Source of the DNA: Daphnia carinata
Lineage: Eukaryota; Arthropoda; Branchiopoda; Diplostraca; Daphniidae
Assembly (NCBI RefSeq): GCF_022539665.2
Contig: NC_081336.1
Span: forward strand, 9,090,778-9,154,777
Direction: 5' to 3'
DNA: 64,000 nt
Shown here: positions 31,555 through 41,578 of the stretch, piece by piece
Layout of the letters: each line of letters begins with the position of its first letter
How positions within the stretch are numbered: position 1 is the stretch's first letter
Program-made: the position numbers and the translations under genes
The notes under the pieces: model-generated
Told to the model about the DNA's origin: nothing
What the model saw: only the letters and a program-made list of their open reading frames with translations
Database searches by the model: none

Positions 31555-32848
31555 TGTTGCTGCCCAGAAAACCTGTACGAATTACTACCAATGAGCTTTA
31601 ATACAAACTATTCGCTATTTTTCGTAATTTTTCTTATACACAAAAGTTGCGGTTTAGGGACTATGAAATAGTTGGCCGATAAAAATTGTTATCAAAACGG
31701 TGCGTCTCACCACGACGTAAATGCAAAATATACGTTTCTTTGGTAAACTGATGAAAAATGGTATTTCCTACCTTGACGTTTGGGGTGGCACACCTCCGGT
31801 CGGGACGTTTTCCCACTGATTATGACTAAATCACTGGGTCATAAAGAATGTCCATAATCTTCTGCCTTTGAGGGGTTCACTATTTGCTGCCAATCTGAAA
31901 GTAAAAGAGGAAATAAGTGGAACATCAACCAATAACTTTCCTTGTTGTTATTTGGTGGATTTCATGTTAACAAATCCTAAATCCAATCAAAATTCAATCT
32001 TGAAACTAAAATATAAAAAAAAAAAAAGATTTTCAAAGGTGATTGGGATGTTGGCCCCATGGTAGTTCAAAAACCATTTTCATTTACCAATAAATAATGA
32101 AAGAGGTAACTCACATTAATTTGGCGAAGTTCAGTTTGCAAGAGTTCAATTTTCATTGGAAGGACCCAAATCTAGAAATGGATTTGACTTTCCCAAATCC
32201 GTGATTACTGTAGACTTTAATGACAGAACTGCTGTGTCTGTGAGGACTACAATGTACAATTCCAACATTAAAAATGAAGCTAAGGTAATGAAAAATAGTG
32301 CCAACTTACTGCATGAAACATACATCTGAATCACACTGCACAACTGATATTCGTGTGAAATGTGTTCTCACTTTTGTTTTGTCCAATCAAAATAAAAATG
32401 AAACGAGTTGATATGCTCACCTCTTGTAACTTCTTTTTTCCAAAAAATTCACGATGTGGTTGAATTTCAACTTTCATGATGGTGATCCTTCTGCCGGTTG
32501 CCAGTTTTCTAGAATTTACCTTGGGTGCACAACAAGTTGTTAAAACGTTATAAACATATAAGTTAAAAACAGAAACTAAAAAGAAAAAAATTGTGGCATT
32601 TGTAGAAACATTAACTAAAATTTTTTGGGGAAAAAAATTACACAGAATAAAAAGAAAATAATAAAAAAAAGCGCTCTGTTTGAAGCCAATCAGGATGCAT
32701 AGAACTTGGGACGGTGTGTTTCAGATATTGTTTTGGAAAATTTTTCGTCTGCTAATGTTACGTAACAAAACACTACGTGCAGAAGTTCGAAGGAGATCTC
32801 CGCATCGCCTGCTTGACATTCGAAGGTTAACCATTAAACAACGTCAAT
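31555..32848. repeat. Spacer between F10 and the FAM162 fragment
   Basis: B-type 3' flank with a D-W-Q exon containing a nonsense codon (about 31780-31890). From about 32300 it matches the left arm of the FAM162/copine duplication. Confidence 0.5.
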
Positions 32849-33034
32849 ATGTCAATGTTGAACAAATTTCGTACGTCTCAAGTAATGTGCAAGTTGAATA
32901 AATGTACAAGGCGTGGAATGGCTGAATTGAAACCTGATGCTAGTATTAAACCTCATACTGAAGCCGCATACACGTCCCCTAATTCAACACTAGGCAAATT
33001 GGCATTAGTATTCAATGTGGAAAAGTTTGATTAA
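32849..33034 (+). pseudogene. FAM162-like fragment, copy 2 (exon 1 only)
   Basis: Exon 1 (M-S-M-L-N-K-F-R-T-S-Q-V) is preserved, but at about 33040 the sequence jumps to the array spacer (C-C-T-T-G-A-C-G-T-T-C-G-G). Exons 2 and 3 with the membrane domain, and the copine gene, are absent. Confidence 0.8.
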
Positions 33035-33046
33035 CTATTTCTATAC

Positions 33047-33169
33047 CTTGACGTTCGGGGTGACACTCCTCCGGCAGGGATGTTTTCCCACTATTTATGG
33101 CTAAATGGCTAGGTCGTAAAGGATGTCCATAATCTTCTGCCATTTCAGGATTCACGAAATGCTGCCAGT
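33047..33169 (-). other. Intact D-W-Q spacer exon (minus strand)
   Basis: 123 nt, open frame D-W-Q-H-F-V-N-P-E-M-A-E-D-Y-G through K-T-S-L-P-E-E-C-H, with acceptor CTTTCAG and donor GTATAG in place of GTAGG. It lies directly at the breakpoint of the FAM162 fragment. Confidence 0.35.
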
Positions 33170-35246
33170 CTGAAAGCAAAAGAGGAAATAAAGTGGAACA
33201 TCAACCAATAACTTTCATTGTTCTGTTATTTGGTGGATCTCATGGCAACACTACCTGAATCCAATCAAAATTCAACTACGGAACTAAAGTAGAAAAAATA
33301 CAAATCTGCTTTTTGAAGTTGATTGGGACATAGGACCCCTGGTCGTTGACAAGTCATTTTTATGTATCAATAAATAATGAAGGGTTACTTACGTTAATTC
33401 AATAAAGTTCAGTTTCACTGGAAAAACCCAAATGTAGTAATGGTGATTTGACTGCCCCAGATCCATAATTACTGTAGACTTTAAGGACAGGACAACTGCT
33501 GTCTATCTGTGAAGACAACAGCACAAATTCTTAACATAAAAAAAGGAGCTAAGGCAGTGAAAAATAACGTCAACTTACTGTGACAACAGATATGTGAATT
33601 GTTTCGGAATGTTCTTTACTGGCTAAAATTGTATCGTTCTTGACCATGGCCAAAATGCTATACCGTTTTGAGATTCAGTTGTTGCTGCCAGTCTGAAAAG
33701 AAAAGAGAGGAAAGAAAATGAGCATTAATGGGAAATATTTGTTTTTCTAGGACACGGTTCGTTGAGATATGAGGGGAAATTCGAATGCTATTTTTTAGGA
33801 AGCAAAACAACGGGTTAGAACTGTCCCACATCGTTGGAGGCCTTTAATTTCCATTTGGAAGAGGCTAATGTCCATAAACGCAACGAGAATGTGGCGGTTG
33901 GTAATATACTTTCACATCGAAAATATGTCCGAATATAAAACTGACAGCAGAGCAAATTGCAAGCCAGGTAGATAACAACTGATTACGTCGTAAACATCGC
34001 TTGTCCCGCATTTGATATTCCAGAAAATATGACTCGTTTCTACGTGACAATCTGAAGAACATCCAATGTCATTGCCGGACCATTCGAGTCGTTAAAAAAT
34101 CGAAAGAAAAATTCACTGTCTCCTGCTAGAGTTGGACCTTGTAAAGTAAGTGTTACCACGGCCCCATAGAGGGCTATACACAATGGTATGTAATGCATGG
34201 AAAGCCGAGATAATTTACCACAAATACAAACACAAAAACAAACACAAAAAATATGCGGTTTTTTTCCTGGTCTTGGTAACAAAAATTTGTTGACGCAATT
34301 TCTCCACGTCGTCCACTAAGTATTGAACAGCGTAAAACTTCAATAAAGTAGGAGCGGGATGATAATGAATGGCTTTTGCGTGGCATTTAAAATGATGCCA
34401 GAGTTAACTGCTTATAACTTTTCTGCTTCGTGAAATTGGTTATTGGACTTTGACGTTACGGAAATGTTACATCGCGCAATCTTATCAGAATGCAATAGAC
34501 AATAGGTTCCGATAAAAGGGCAAGTAACATTCATCTTGAAAATATTTAAAAAAATTAATTTAACGTCCTTGGCGTAAAAGACTACTACAAAATTCAAAAC
34601 CATAAGCGCCTTCACACTCGTTTCGATAAACACGCCACTACTGTACAACAAGCAAATTTCAAGAAACATCATATCAATTTTAGTACATCAAAAATTATAA
34701 TTGAACCCGCCCCCCCCCCCCCCCCCCCCCCCAGCCGATACACGCAAAACAGAACAGTCCACAAGACTTGAATCGTTTTCATATTGTGCAACAACGCATC
34801 GGGCAACCGTAAACGACGACACCTGATAAGGTGCGTCGTTCACACGGCTGAAGATCAATAGGTCAAACCAAAGGAAATATCTTTCTTTGAATTCATGTAC
34901 ATAGCTTAGTCTGGCTGTTTTAAGGTATGACGACCACAATTATCTCCACCACCCAATCGCAATGATCGTAGAAGATAAGGTCTGATCACCACCCACTCAT
35001 CTGACTTCACTTAGTTATCTACACTGTATCACTATTTCAACGTGAATTAGAGGCCAAAAGTTCAGTAGAAGCATTCGGTCTGCCTTCTCTTCACGTAAAA
35101 GACGTGAAACGTGAATCAGAGAACAAGTCTAGTGTGGTGGTCAAAGGATTCCCGTGACAATCAACACATCGGCCCGTACACACTAGTTGACGCTCAAAAC
35201 CCTAACTGGACGGATGCAAAATAATTATAACCAACAGTAACAGGAA
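33170..35246. repeat. Spacer upstream of F11
   Basis: Holds decayed versions of the minus-strand pieces (I-D-S-S-C-P type near 33450-33520; D-W-Q-Q-Q near 33640-33690; the 91-codon frame broken near 33870-34080). A 23-base C run lies at 34710-34732. About 34390-34690 is not seen elsewhere in the window. Positions 34900-35246 are a diverged promoter of the F3 class with an internal partial duplication of A-C-G-T-G-A-A-T-(T/C)-A-G-A-G. Confidence 0.45.
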
Positions 35247-36314
35247 ATGTCGCTGTCGCCGTCGCCAAGCGCATCTACTGGTTGCAACTACACCTGCGAA
35301 TTGTATTTTGACCCTAAAGCGGATGAGAAAAGAACAGGTGGCTATTGGATTACGAATGGCGAGCTTCTCGAAAAAATGGAAAAGATCGTCGGCACGGATG
35401 AAGCGATTCTAAGTGCTTTCGTTTTCAGCAATCCGCTCTCTTCGTGGCAGGGGACGAACGCTCTGCTGTATCACGCGTTCATTGTAATGGAAACAAATAG
35501 ATCGTGGTGGTCGATTGAGAAAAACATGGAAGGCATCACGATTCAAACATCGAAGGACATCGAAAGTGTTCGTGACATGTATCAGAGGAAGAAACGGACG
35601 ACTGGTTGGACTCCGTTGGCACAAATCAGAGAGAATGAAACTATGCAAGGCGGCAATACAACAATCCGTGACCTCATCAATTACATTTGGAGGAGAGACT
35701 GTTTAAACAACGTTTACCATTTTCTTGGTGAGAATTGCCAAAAATTTGCTGCCTTGGTTTTTGATCGTATCAAATCACCACACAATGATCAAGTCTATTT
35801 TGACGATGCTGCCGATCAACCCCCATCTTCAGCTAATACTTACTACATGAATGTGGATCAAGTGTACAGTCAAGTGCAACGTTTAAGCGCTTCAGAGAAT
35901 TTGACTAAATTAGAGATTTATAAAGTGCCAATAAGTTCATGGAACATCCCAGATTTTTTTGTGCCCGGCTTTTTGGCTTTCCTCTTTAGGCAAATAACAG
36001 GAATCTCTTCGTATCATTACTTCGTGATTTTTGAAACGAACGAGGGAACTTACTGGTCGTTCGAACGATTACCGACTCGTTTCGCCATTCAGCGAGCGAG
36101 AAATAAACAGATCCTTCTGAAAGAATGCCAACGGGAATTACGTGACACTTTACTCTCCAAAGCAAATTTGGAAAAATCAGATGTTGCCGTGCCGCAGAAT
36201 ATGAAGGAAGTTTTGGATTTTACTTGGAAGGACAACCTGGACACATTTTATTTGCCTGTAGAACGTTGCGGCAAAATAGCCTTGCAAATCTACGACAAAT
36301 TTAAAAGGAAGTAA
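35247..36314 (+). CDS. Array family member F11, B type
   Basis: This 355-residue family member has module 1 with His76 and Cys164 (E-N-C-Q-K-F-A) and module 2 with S-Y-H-Y-F, Y-W-S-F-E-R and R-C-G-K. The tryptophan box reads N-R-S-W-W-S-I-E-K, one Trp short of its sisters, and N-G-E-L-L-E-K-M-E-K-I-V-G replaces the usual D-E-L-R-E-K-L-S-N-L-I-D helix. N-terminal M-S-L-S-P-S-P-S-A-S-T-G-C is of F3/F6 type. Single exon. It is the last full member of the array on this side. Confidence 0.85.
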   Translation: MSLSPSPSASTGCNYTCELYFDPKADEKRTGGYWITNGELLEKMEKIVGTDEAILSAFVFSNPLSSWQGTNALLYHAFIVMETNRSWWSIEKNMEGITIQTSKDIESVRDMYQRKKRTTGWTPLAQIRENETMQGGNTTIRDLINYIWRRDCLNNVYHFLGENCQKFAALVFDRIKSPHNDQVYFDDAADQPPSSANTYYMNVDQVYSQVQRLSASENLTKLEIYKVPISSWNIPDFFVPGFLAFLFRQITGISSYHYFVIFETNEGTYWSFERLPTRFAIQRARNKQILLKECQRELRDTLLSKANLEKSDVAVPQNMKEVLDFTWKDNLDTFYLPVERCGKIALQIYDKFKRK

Positions 36315-36519
36315 TGTTGCTGCCCAGAAATCCTGTACGAACTACTGCCAATGAGCTCTAATACAAACTATCCGCTATTTTTTGCCATTTTTCTTAAATT
36401 CCCAAAGTTGCGGCTTAGAGACGATGATGGTCGATAAAAATTCTAATCAACACCGTACATCTCACCACGAAGCAAATGCAACTATTTTTCCTAAGCTGAT
36501 GAAAAATGGTATTTCCTAC

Positions 36520-36642
36520 CTTGACGTTCGGAGTGACACTTTGCTGGCCGGGATGTTTTCCCACTGATTACGGCTAAGTCATTGGGTCGTAAGCGATGTC
36601 CATAATCTTTTTTCATTTCAGGATTCACGAAATGCTGCCAGT
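36520..36642 (-). other. Intact D-W-Q spacer exon (minus strand)
   Basis: 123 nt, open frame D-W-Q-H-F-V-N-P-E-M-K-K-D-Y-G through K-T-S-R-P-A-K-C-H-S, with AG acceptor and GTAGG donor as in the 6.6 and 12.4 kb copies. E-E to A-K is the main change. Confidence 0.38.
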
Positions 36643-37245
36643 CTGAAAGCAAAAGAGGAAATAAAGTGGAACATCAACCAATAACTTTCATTGTTCTATT
36701 ATTTGGTGGATTTCATGCTAACACTTTTTTGTACACTTCCTGAATCCAATCCAAATTCAGTACTGAAACTAAAGTATTAAAAAAAAATCTGCTGTTTAAA
36801 GTTGCTCTGGACATTGGCCCCCTGGTAGTTGACAAGTCGTTTTCATTTACCAATAAATAATGAAGGGTTACTCACAGTAATTTGGTGAAGTTCAGTTTGC
36901 AAAAGTTCAATTTTCATTGGAAAAACCCAAATCTAGAAATGGCAAGTTGACTTTCCCAGATCCATGGTTACTGTAGGCTTTAATGACAGAACAACGGCTG
37001 TTTCTCTGTGAGGACATTTGCAAACATTAAAAATGGAGCTAAGGCAATGAAAAATAGTGTCAACTTACTGCATGAAATATACATGTGAATCACATTGCAC
37101 AACTGATATTTGTGTGAAGCGTGTTATCTCACTTTTGTTTTGTCCAGTCAAAATAAAAATGAAATGAGTTGACATACTCACCTCTAGTAACTTCTTTTCT
37201 AAAAAATTCACGATGTGGTTGAATTTCAACTTTCATGATGGTGAC

Positions 37246-38640
37246 TAGTAACTTTGGGCCCGTCCAGGGCCGGGGGATAGGTGGCGCTAGCGTATTTTAA
37301 CGCTATTTTTAAGAAAATTGGCCCACGCCTATTTATCGCCCGTCTACCCTTAATTGCTTTTCCAAATCACCCGAACTCAGCTGAAATTTCCCGTCGACCC
37401 CCTATTTTCTCGACAAACTACTCTCTGCCGTCAACCCACTCTCTGCCCGTCAACCCGCTTTCTGCCCGTAAAACCACTCTCGGCCCGTCAACCCCCTCTT
37501 TGCCCGTAAAACAACATTCTGCCCACAAAAATGCCTACTGGGGGCACATCTACCTTTTTTTGCATTTGCCCACCCTTTCGTCATAGTCTTTGCCCGTCAA
37601 AAACCCCGCTATAGTTGTCCATCCACCCACTTTTTGCTTTTGCCCGCTAAGAAGCCCGCTATTATTGCCCGTCGACCCTTTCTCTGGCCGTCGGCCCCGT
37701 CGCTGCCCGTCAACCCACTCATCTGCCCGTCGGCCCACTCATCTGCCCGTCGTCCCACGCGCTGCCCGTCGACCCACTCGCTGCCCTTCGACCCACTCGC
37801 TGCCCGTCGACCCACTCGCTGCCCGTCGAACCACTCGCTGCCGCTCAGCCCACTCGCTGCCGGTCGATCCCCTCTCTGCCCGTCACCCCACTCGCTACCC
37901 GCCAAAACAAATGCTATAGTGGCGCATTGACCTTTTCATTTGCTTTTTCCCGTCTTTCCCTCACAGTCTCAGCCAGGAAAACGCCCGTTGTAGTTGCCCG
38001 TCCACCCATTTTTTTCCCTTTGCCCATCTTTTCTTGAATAGTCTATGCCCGTTTACCCACCAAAAAAAATCGCTGTAGTTGTAGCCAAGCCCGTAGACTA
38101 AAAAATTGCATTTATCCGACCTATTGAACAGTCTCTGCCCGTCAAAAGACCCCTTTAGTTGCCCGTCCACTCATTTTTTGCCTCTGCCCGTCAACCCACT
38201 TTGCTCACTAAGAAACTCGCCGTTGTTGCCCATCGACCCCCTCTCTGCCCGCCAAAACGCCTACCGTAGTGGCCAATAAAAATAATAAATAAAATTAATA
38301 AAATAAAATAAATTAAAAGTTAATTATTATAATAATAAGATAAATTAAAAATTAATTCGAATAATAATAATAAAATGCCCTACCCGTCAGCATATGTGCC
38401 GTTGCCCACCCATTTACGCAAAACCCGTAGACTGGCCTAAATCCGCAATTCCACCCGCAGTTTAGTTTTCCAAATCCTCATCCCACTAATTCACTGTAGC
38501 AGACGACGGTTTTGGCGCCAGCCAATCACAGCATCCCACAGCCTACGCCAACCAATCACAGCAGCCGACGGCATCAACCAATCACAGCATGTGCACAGCA
38601 GGCTCCACCTCCAATTCCCTTGTTTTTTTATATAGTATAG
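37246..38640. mobile_element. 1.4-kb minisatellite-bearing insertion
   Basis: Comparison with the FAM162/copine copies at 22.84 and 32.48 kb shows that about 1.4 kb is inserted here between G-A-T-G-G-T-G-A and C-G-G-T-T-G-C-C-A-G. The left end is GC-rich with a palindrome GGGCCCGTCCAGGGCC. A long array of about 19-20-bp units of the type CTGCCCGTCGACCCACTCG follows (about 37430-37905, more scattered to 38260), then an AT-only stretch (38275-38385), three copies of CCAATCACAGCA (38520-38595), and the right end TATATAGTATAGAT. No transposase frame. It is probably a non-autonomous mobile element; class uncertain. Confidence 0.6.
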
Positions 38641-39007
38641 ATTCATCTCTCGGTTGCCAGTCTTCTAGAATTTACCTTGGGTGCACAACAATAAGTTATT
38701 AACACGTTATATACATAAAAATAAAAAAAAATAGAAAAAAATGAGTAGCATTCGTAAAAACAGTAGCTAAAATTTTTTTAGGGAAAAAATTACACAGAAT
38801 AAAAAGAAAATAATAAGAAAAAAGGGCGATATTTGCAGCCAATCAGGATGCATAGAACTTGGGGCGGTGCGTTCCCCCTATTGTTTTGGAAGATATTTCG
38901 TCTGCTAATGTTACGTAACAAAATACTACGTGCAGAAGTTCGAAAGAGATCTCCGCATCGCCTGCTTGACATTTGAAGGTTAACAATTAAAAATCGTCAA
39001 CATATCA

Positions 39008-39561
39008 ATGTTGAACAAATTTCGTACGTCTCAAGTAATGTGTAAGCTGAATAAAATTACGAGGCGCGGAATGGCTGAATCGAAACCTGATGCCAGTATT
39101 AAACCTCATAGTGAAGCCGCATACACGTCCCCTAATTCAGCACTAGGCAAATTGGCATTAGTATTCAATGTGGAAAAATTTGATTAATTATTTCTATTAT
39201 GCATATAGGAGATGTTCACAGGGTTAGTAATGTGGAGAGGTATTTCCTGGTTTGGACAAAAAAGTTTAAATCAGTGAAAGATGTTCCTGGCTATGTATCG
39301 TAAGTGAAAATTGAATTAATTTGGCAAAAAGTCTCAAGCATGAAACATGAAATACAATTTAGGAGAGACATGATGGAAAAGGCTAGAAACATTATGAGGA
39401 TAAGAGTAAACCTATCTATCATAGCCATCTGCTTGGTTGGAGCATTACTGGCAGCTCAAAGTGGGAAAAAAGCTGCCGGGAGAGGAGAAACCCTCACTAA
39501 GAATAACCTTCAGTGGCATAAAGATTACAATGATTCCCAAAATGCACAGCCACCCAAGTGA
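39008..39561 (+). CDS. FAM162 / UPF0389 family mitochondrial membrane protein
   Basis: Three exons give 142 residues: 39008-39146, 39209-39299, 39363-39561. Both introns are 62 nt. Intron 1 starts with GC (C-T-A-G/GCAAAT) and ends ATAG; this junction is the only one that keeps phase. The product has a basic, Ser/Thr-rich N-terminus that could be a mitochondrial presequence, then the family core: Y-F-L-V-W-T-K-K-F-K, V-P-G-Y-V-S, E-K-A-R-N-I-M-R-I-R, one membrane segment (about L-S-I-I-A-I-C-L-V-G-A-L), then G-K-K-A-A and E-T-L-T. FAM162 proteins are small mitochondrial or membrane proteins linked to hypoxia and cell-death responses in vertebrates. It is tail-to-tail with copine, 121 bp apart. 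This is the only complete copy of three. Confidence 0.75.
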
Positions 39562-39682
39562 AAAAAGTAAATATGAAATTCAAGTGATAATCCTATAATC
39601 ACTCAGCTGGAATCTATCGTTGCATGAACAATTAGACAATAAAAATGGAAATATATCAAATGTCTTAACTAAGGCTTTGGCT

Positions 39683-41578
39683 TTAATTCTTAATTGAGAG
39701 TGGACACAATATCCCCTTGTTCTTTGGTAAAATACCCTTCATTTTCATGTACGACACTATCTGCTCAGGAATATCTGCCAGCATGTGCTTGGCCAGTTGA
39801 AAACCACCCGCCGTGACGTCATATTTCTCTAAAAACTCGTTGAACTGGGCGTACTGAACAACATCTCTCGCCGCATTACGGCCACTTTGGCTGAGCTTTT
39901 GTATATCCTCTTCTAGCCGATTCACCGATGTGAATGAAGTCGGTCCGATCCCAACGATCAATACCGACATTGGAAGCTCCGACGCTTCTGTAATCGCCTA
40001 AACATCACATTGAATTTTAATTGAGTTCCGTCACAGCAAACGTATCTTTACCTTCGCAACTTGGTTGGTGTCGGCAATTTCTCTGCAAGTCAAAATAACC
40101 AGTACAAAGTAGTCATCGCAATCGAGTCCACGCCATTCCAAATGTTTTTTGGCTGAGCGTGCGACGTGCTCAATTGGAGGACTGAGGCATCCCGTCTGGC
40201 CCAATTGAATCGAATGCAGACAAGAGCGGTAAGCATTAATGACGCCCTCTACGCCACGAACGTGCAATTCGTGTGAAACTGGAGCCGAGCGGGCGCCGAA
40301 ATTGAGCAACGAAAACATTTCCCCAGTGTAATCCTAGACGATTAAACGTAAAATAATAGAAGAAAAACATCTCAAAATGCAGCTGACATAAGAACAAAGT
40401 AGCGCTAGTCCTACCTGAATGACGTCTCCGATGGCTCTCATTGCAAGCTCATATTGCGTGGGATCTCGCCCAATATGATGTAAACTCGTTGGATTATGCG
40501 GATCACCGTTGGAATCTGTTTTCAATAATTATCACAATAAACGGGTCGAATAAGCCTGCACTCAAATTAATTTGTTTCTTTACCAGTGAAGTCGATTGCA
40601 AAAGTGAAGTGCAGTTTGGTCCCACTAGAAATATAATCGAGGAAGGAATGTACACGTTTCGTCTTGCTAGTAGTCAATTCAATTACAGCTTTGCTGGAAT
40701 GCTGTCAAATAAAACAGATATTTTCAAAATAAAGAAATAAAAGCTTTACCATTTCCAATGCAAATTACACTTTTCTTTAGTGGAAACGAAACTGGAGCTT
40801 CTAGCAATTGGCGGGCGTGAATTTCGGTTTCTCCAAGAAGCTGATGATGACCATCTTTGCAATGATGATAGCACTGAAGGGTTAGCTGTTTGTATTCACC
40901 GCGATTGTTCCGTAGAACACGGAAGGGTACGGATATGGCAGGCCAAACTGGGTTCTTCGTGTTAGACAAGTAGGTTGTCCGTTTCATGAGTGTTTTCTTT
41001 GAACTGAGAATGTCCAAAAAGGGGTCAGGAAGCGAAAAAGAAAGCCCACTCTTGCGAAGATGGCTAGCTGAGAAAATTAGCTCCAGCTCCTCTCGATTGT
41101 GGCTCACATCCATTACAGTAATAATGAGCTGGCCATGCTTGACGCCATTGAGCATTATGTCGGCAGTGTAGGCTTGAACGGTAACGATATCGGCCAATGT
41201 GCATTCTACTTTACCCACATAGGTATGCTTGCTTAATGAATGGCTGCAACTATCGGTGTCAAATATCTGGAACTTGAGTTTTTGTTCTTCCTCAAAGCAG
41301 TAATGGATTTTGATTTTGTTGTGGAAATCTGGGTTGACAACATCCCTCAATATCTCTGTGCGTGCATATTCCTGCCAACCCCGGCCAAAGGGGTGGTTGA
41401 ATACCACACATAGAGGATCAGGTTTGAGGGACGCATCATTCTCGAGCAGGAGCCTGAATCGAGGCAGAAAAAGTCAATTGAGTTATTAAGGTAGACTGAT
41501 AAAAACATTAAAACCAAACCTTGCTGATATTGAGAGTTCGACTTCAATGGAAGGGACAGAAGAATGGAGCGATGTCAT
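39683..41578 (-). CDS. Copine
   Basis: Copines are cytosolic Ca2+-dependent phospholipid-binding proteins with two C2 domains and a von Willebrand A-like domain. Six exons on the minus strand give 519 residues: 41578-41520, 41453-40769, 40701-40584, 40515-40415, 40333-40052, 39997-39683; all junctions keep frame. First C2: E-V-E-L-S-I-S-A and D-P-L-C-V-V-F. Second C2: from G-Q-L-I-I-T-V to L-L-G-E-T-E. The A-like domain shows F-L-D-Y-I, A-I-D-F-T, N-F-G-A-R and I-V-G-I-G-P. The MIDAS-type D-x-T/S-x-S reads D-F-T-D-S-N-G. Length is slightly below the family's usual 530-560. A 5'-truncated copy lies at 23887-25060. Confidence 0.88.

Noticed and set aside
37281-38170. Several overlapping open frames on both strands in the minisatellite insertion
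   Set aside because: They come from the 19-20-bp repeat, which lacks stops in several frames; the products are low-complexity and change frame along the repeat.
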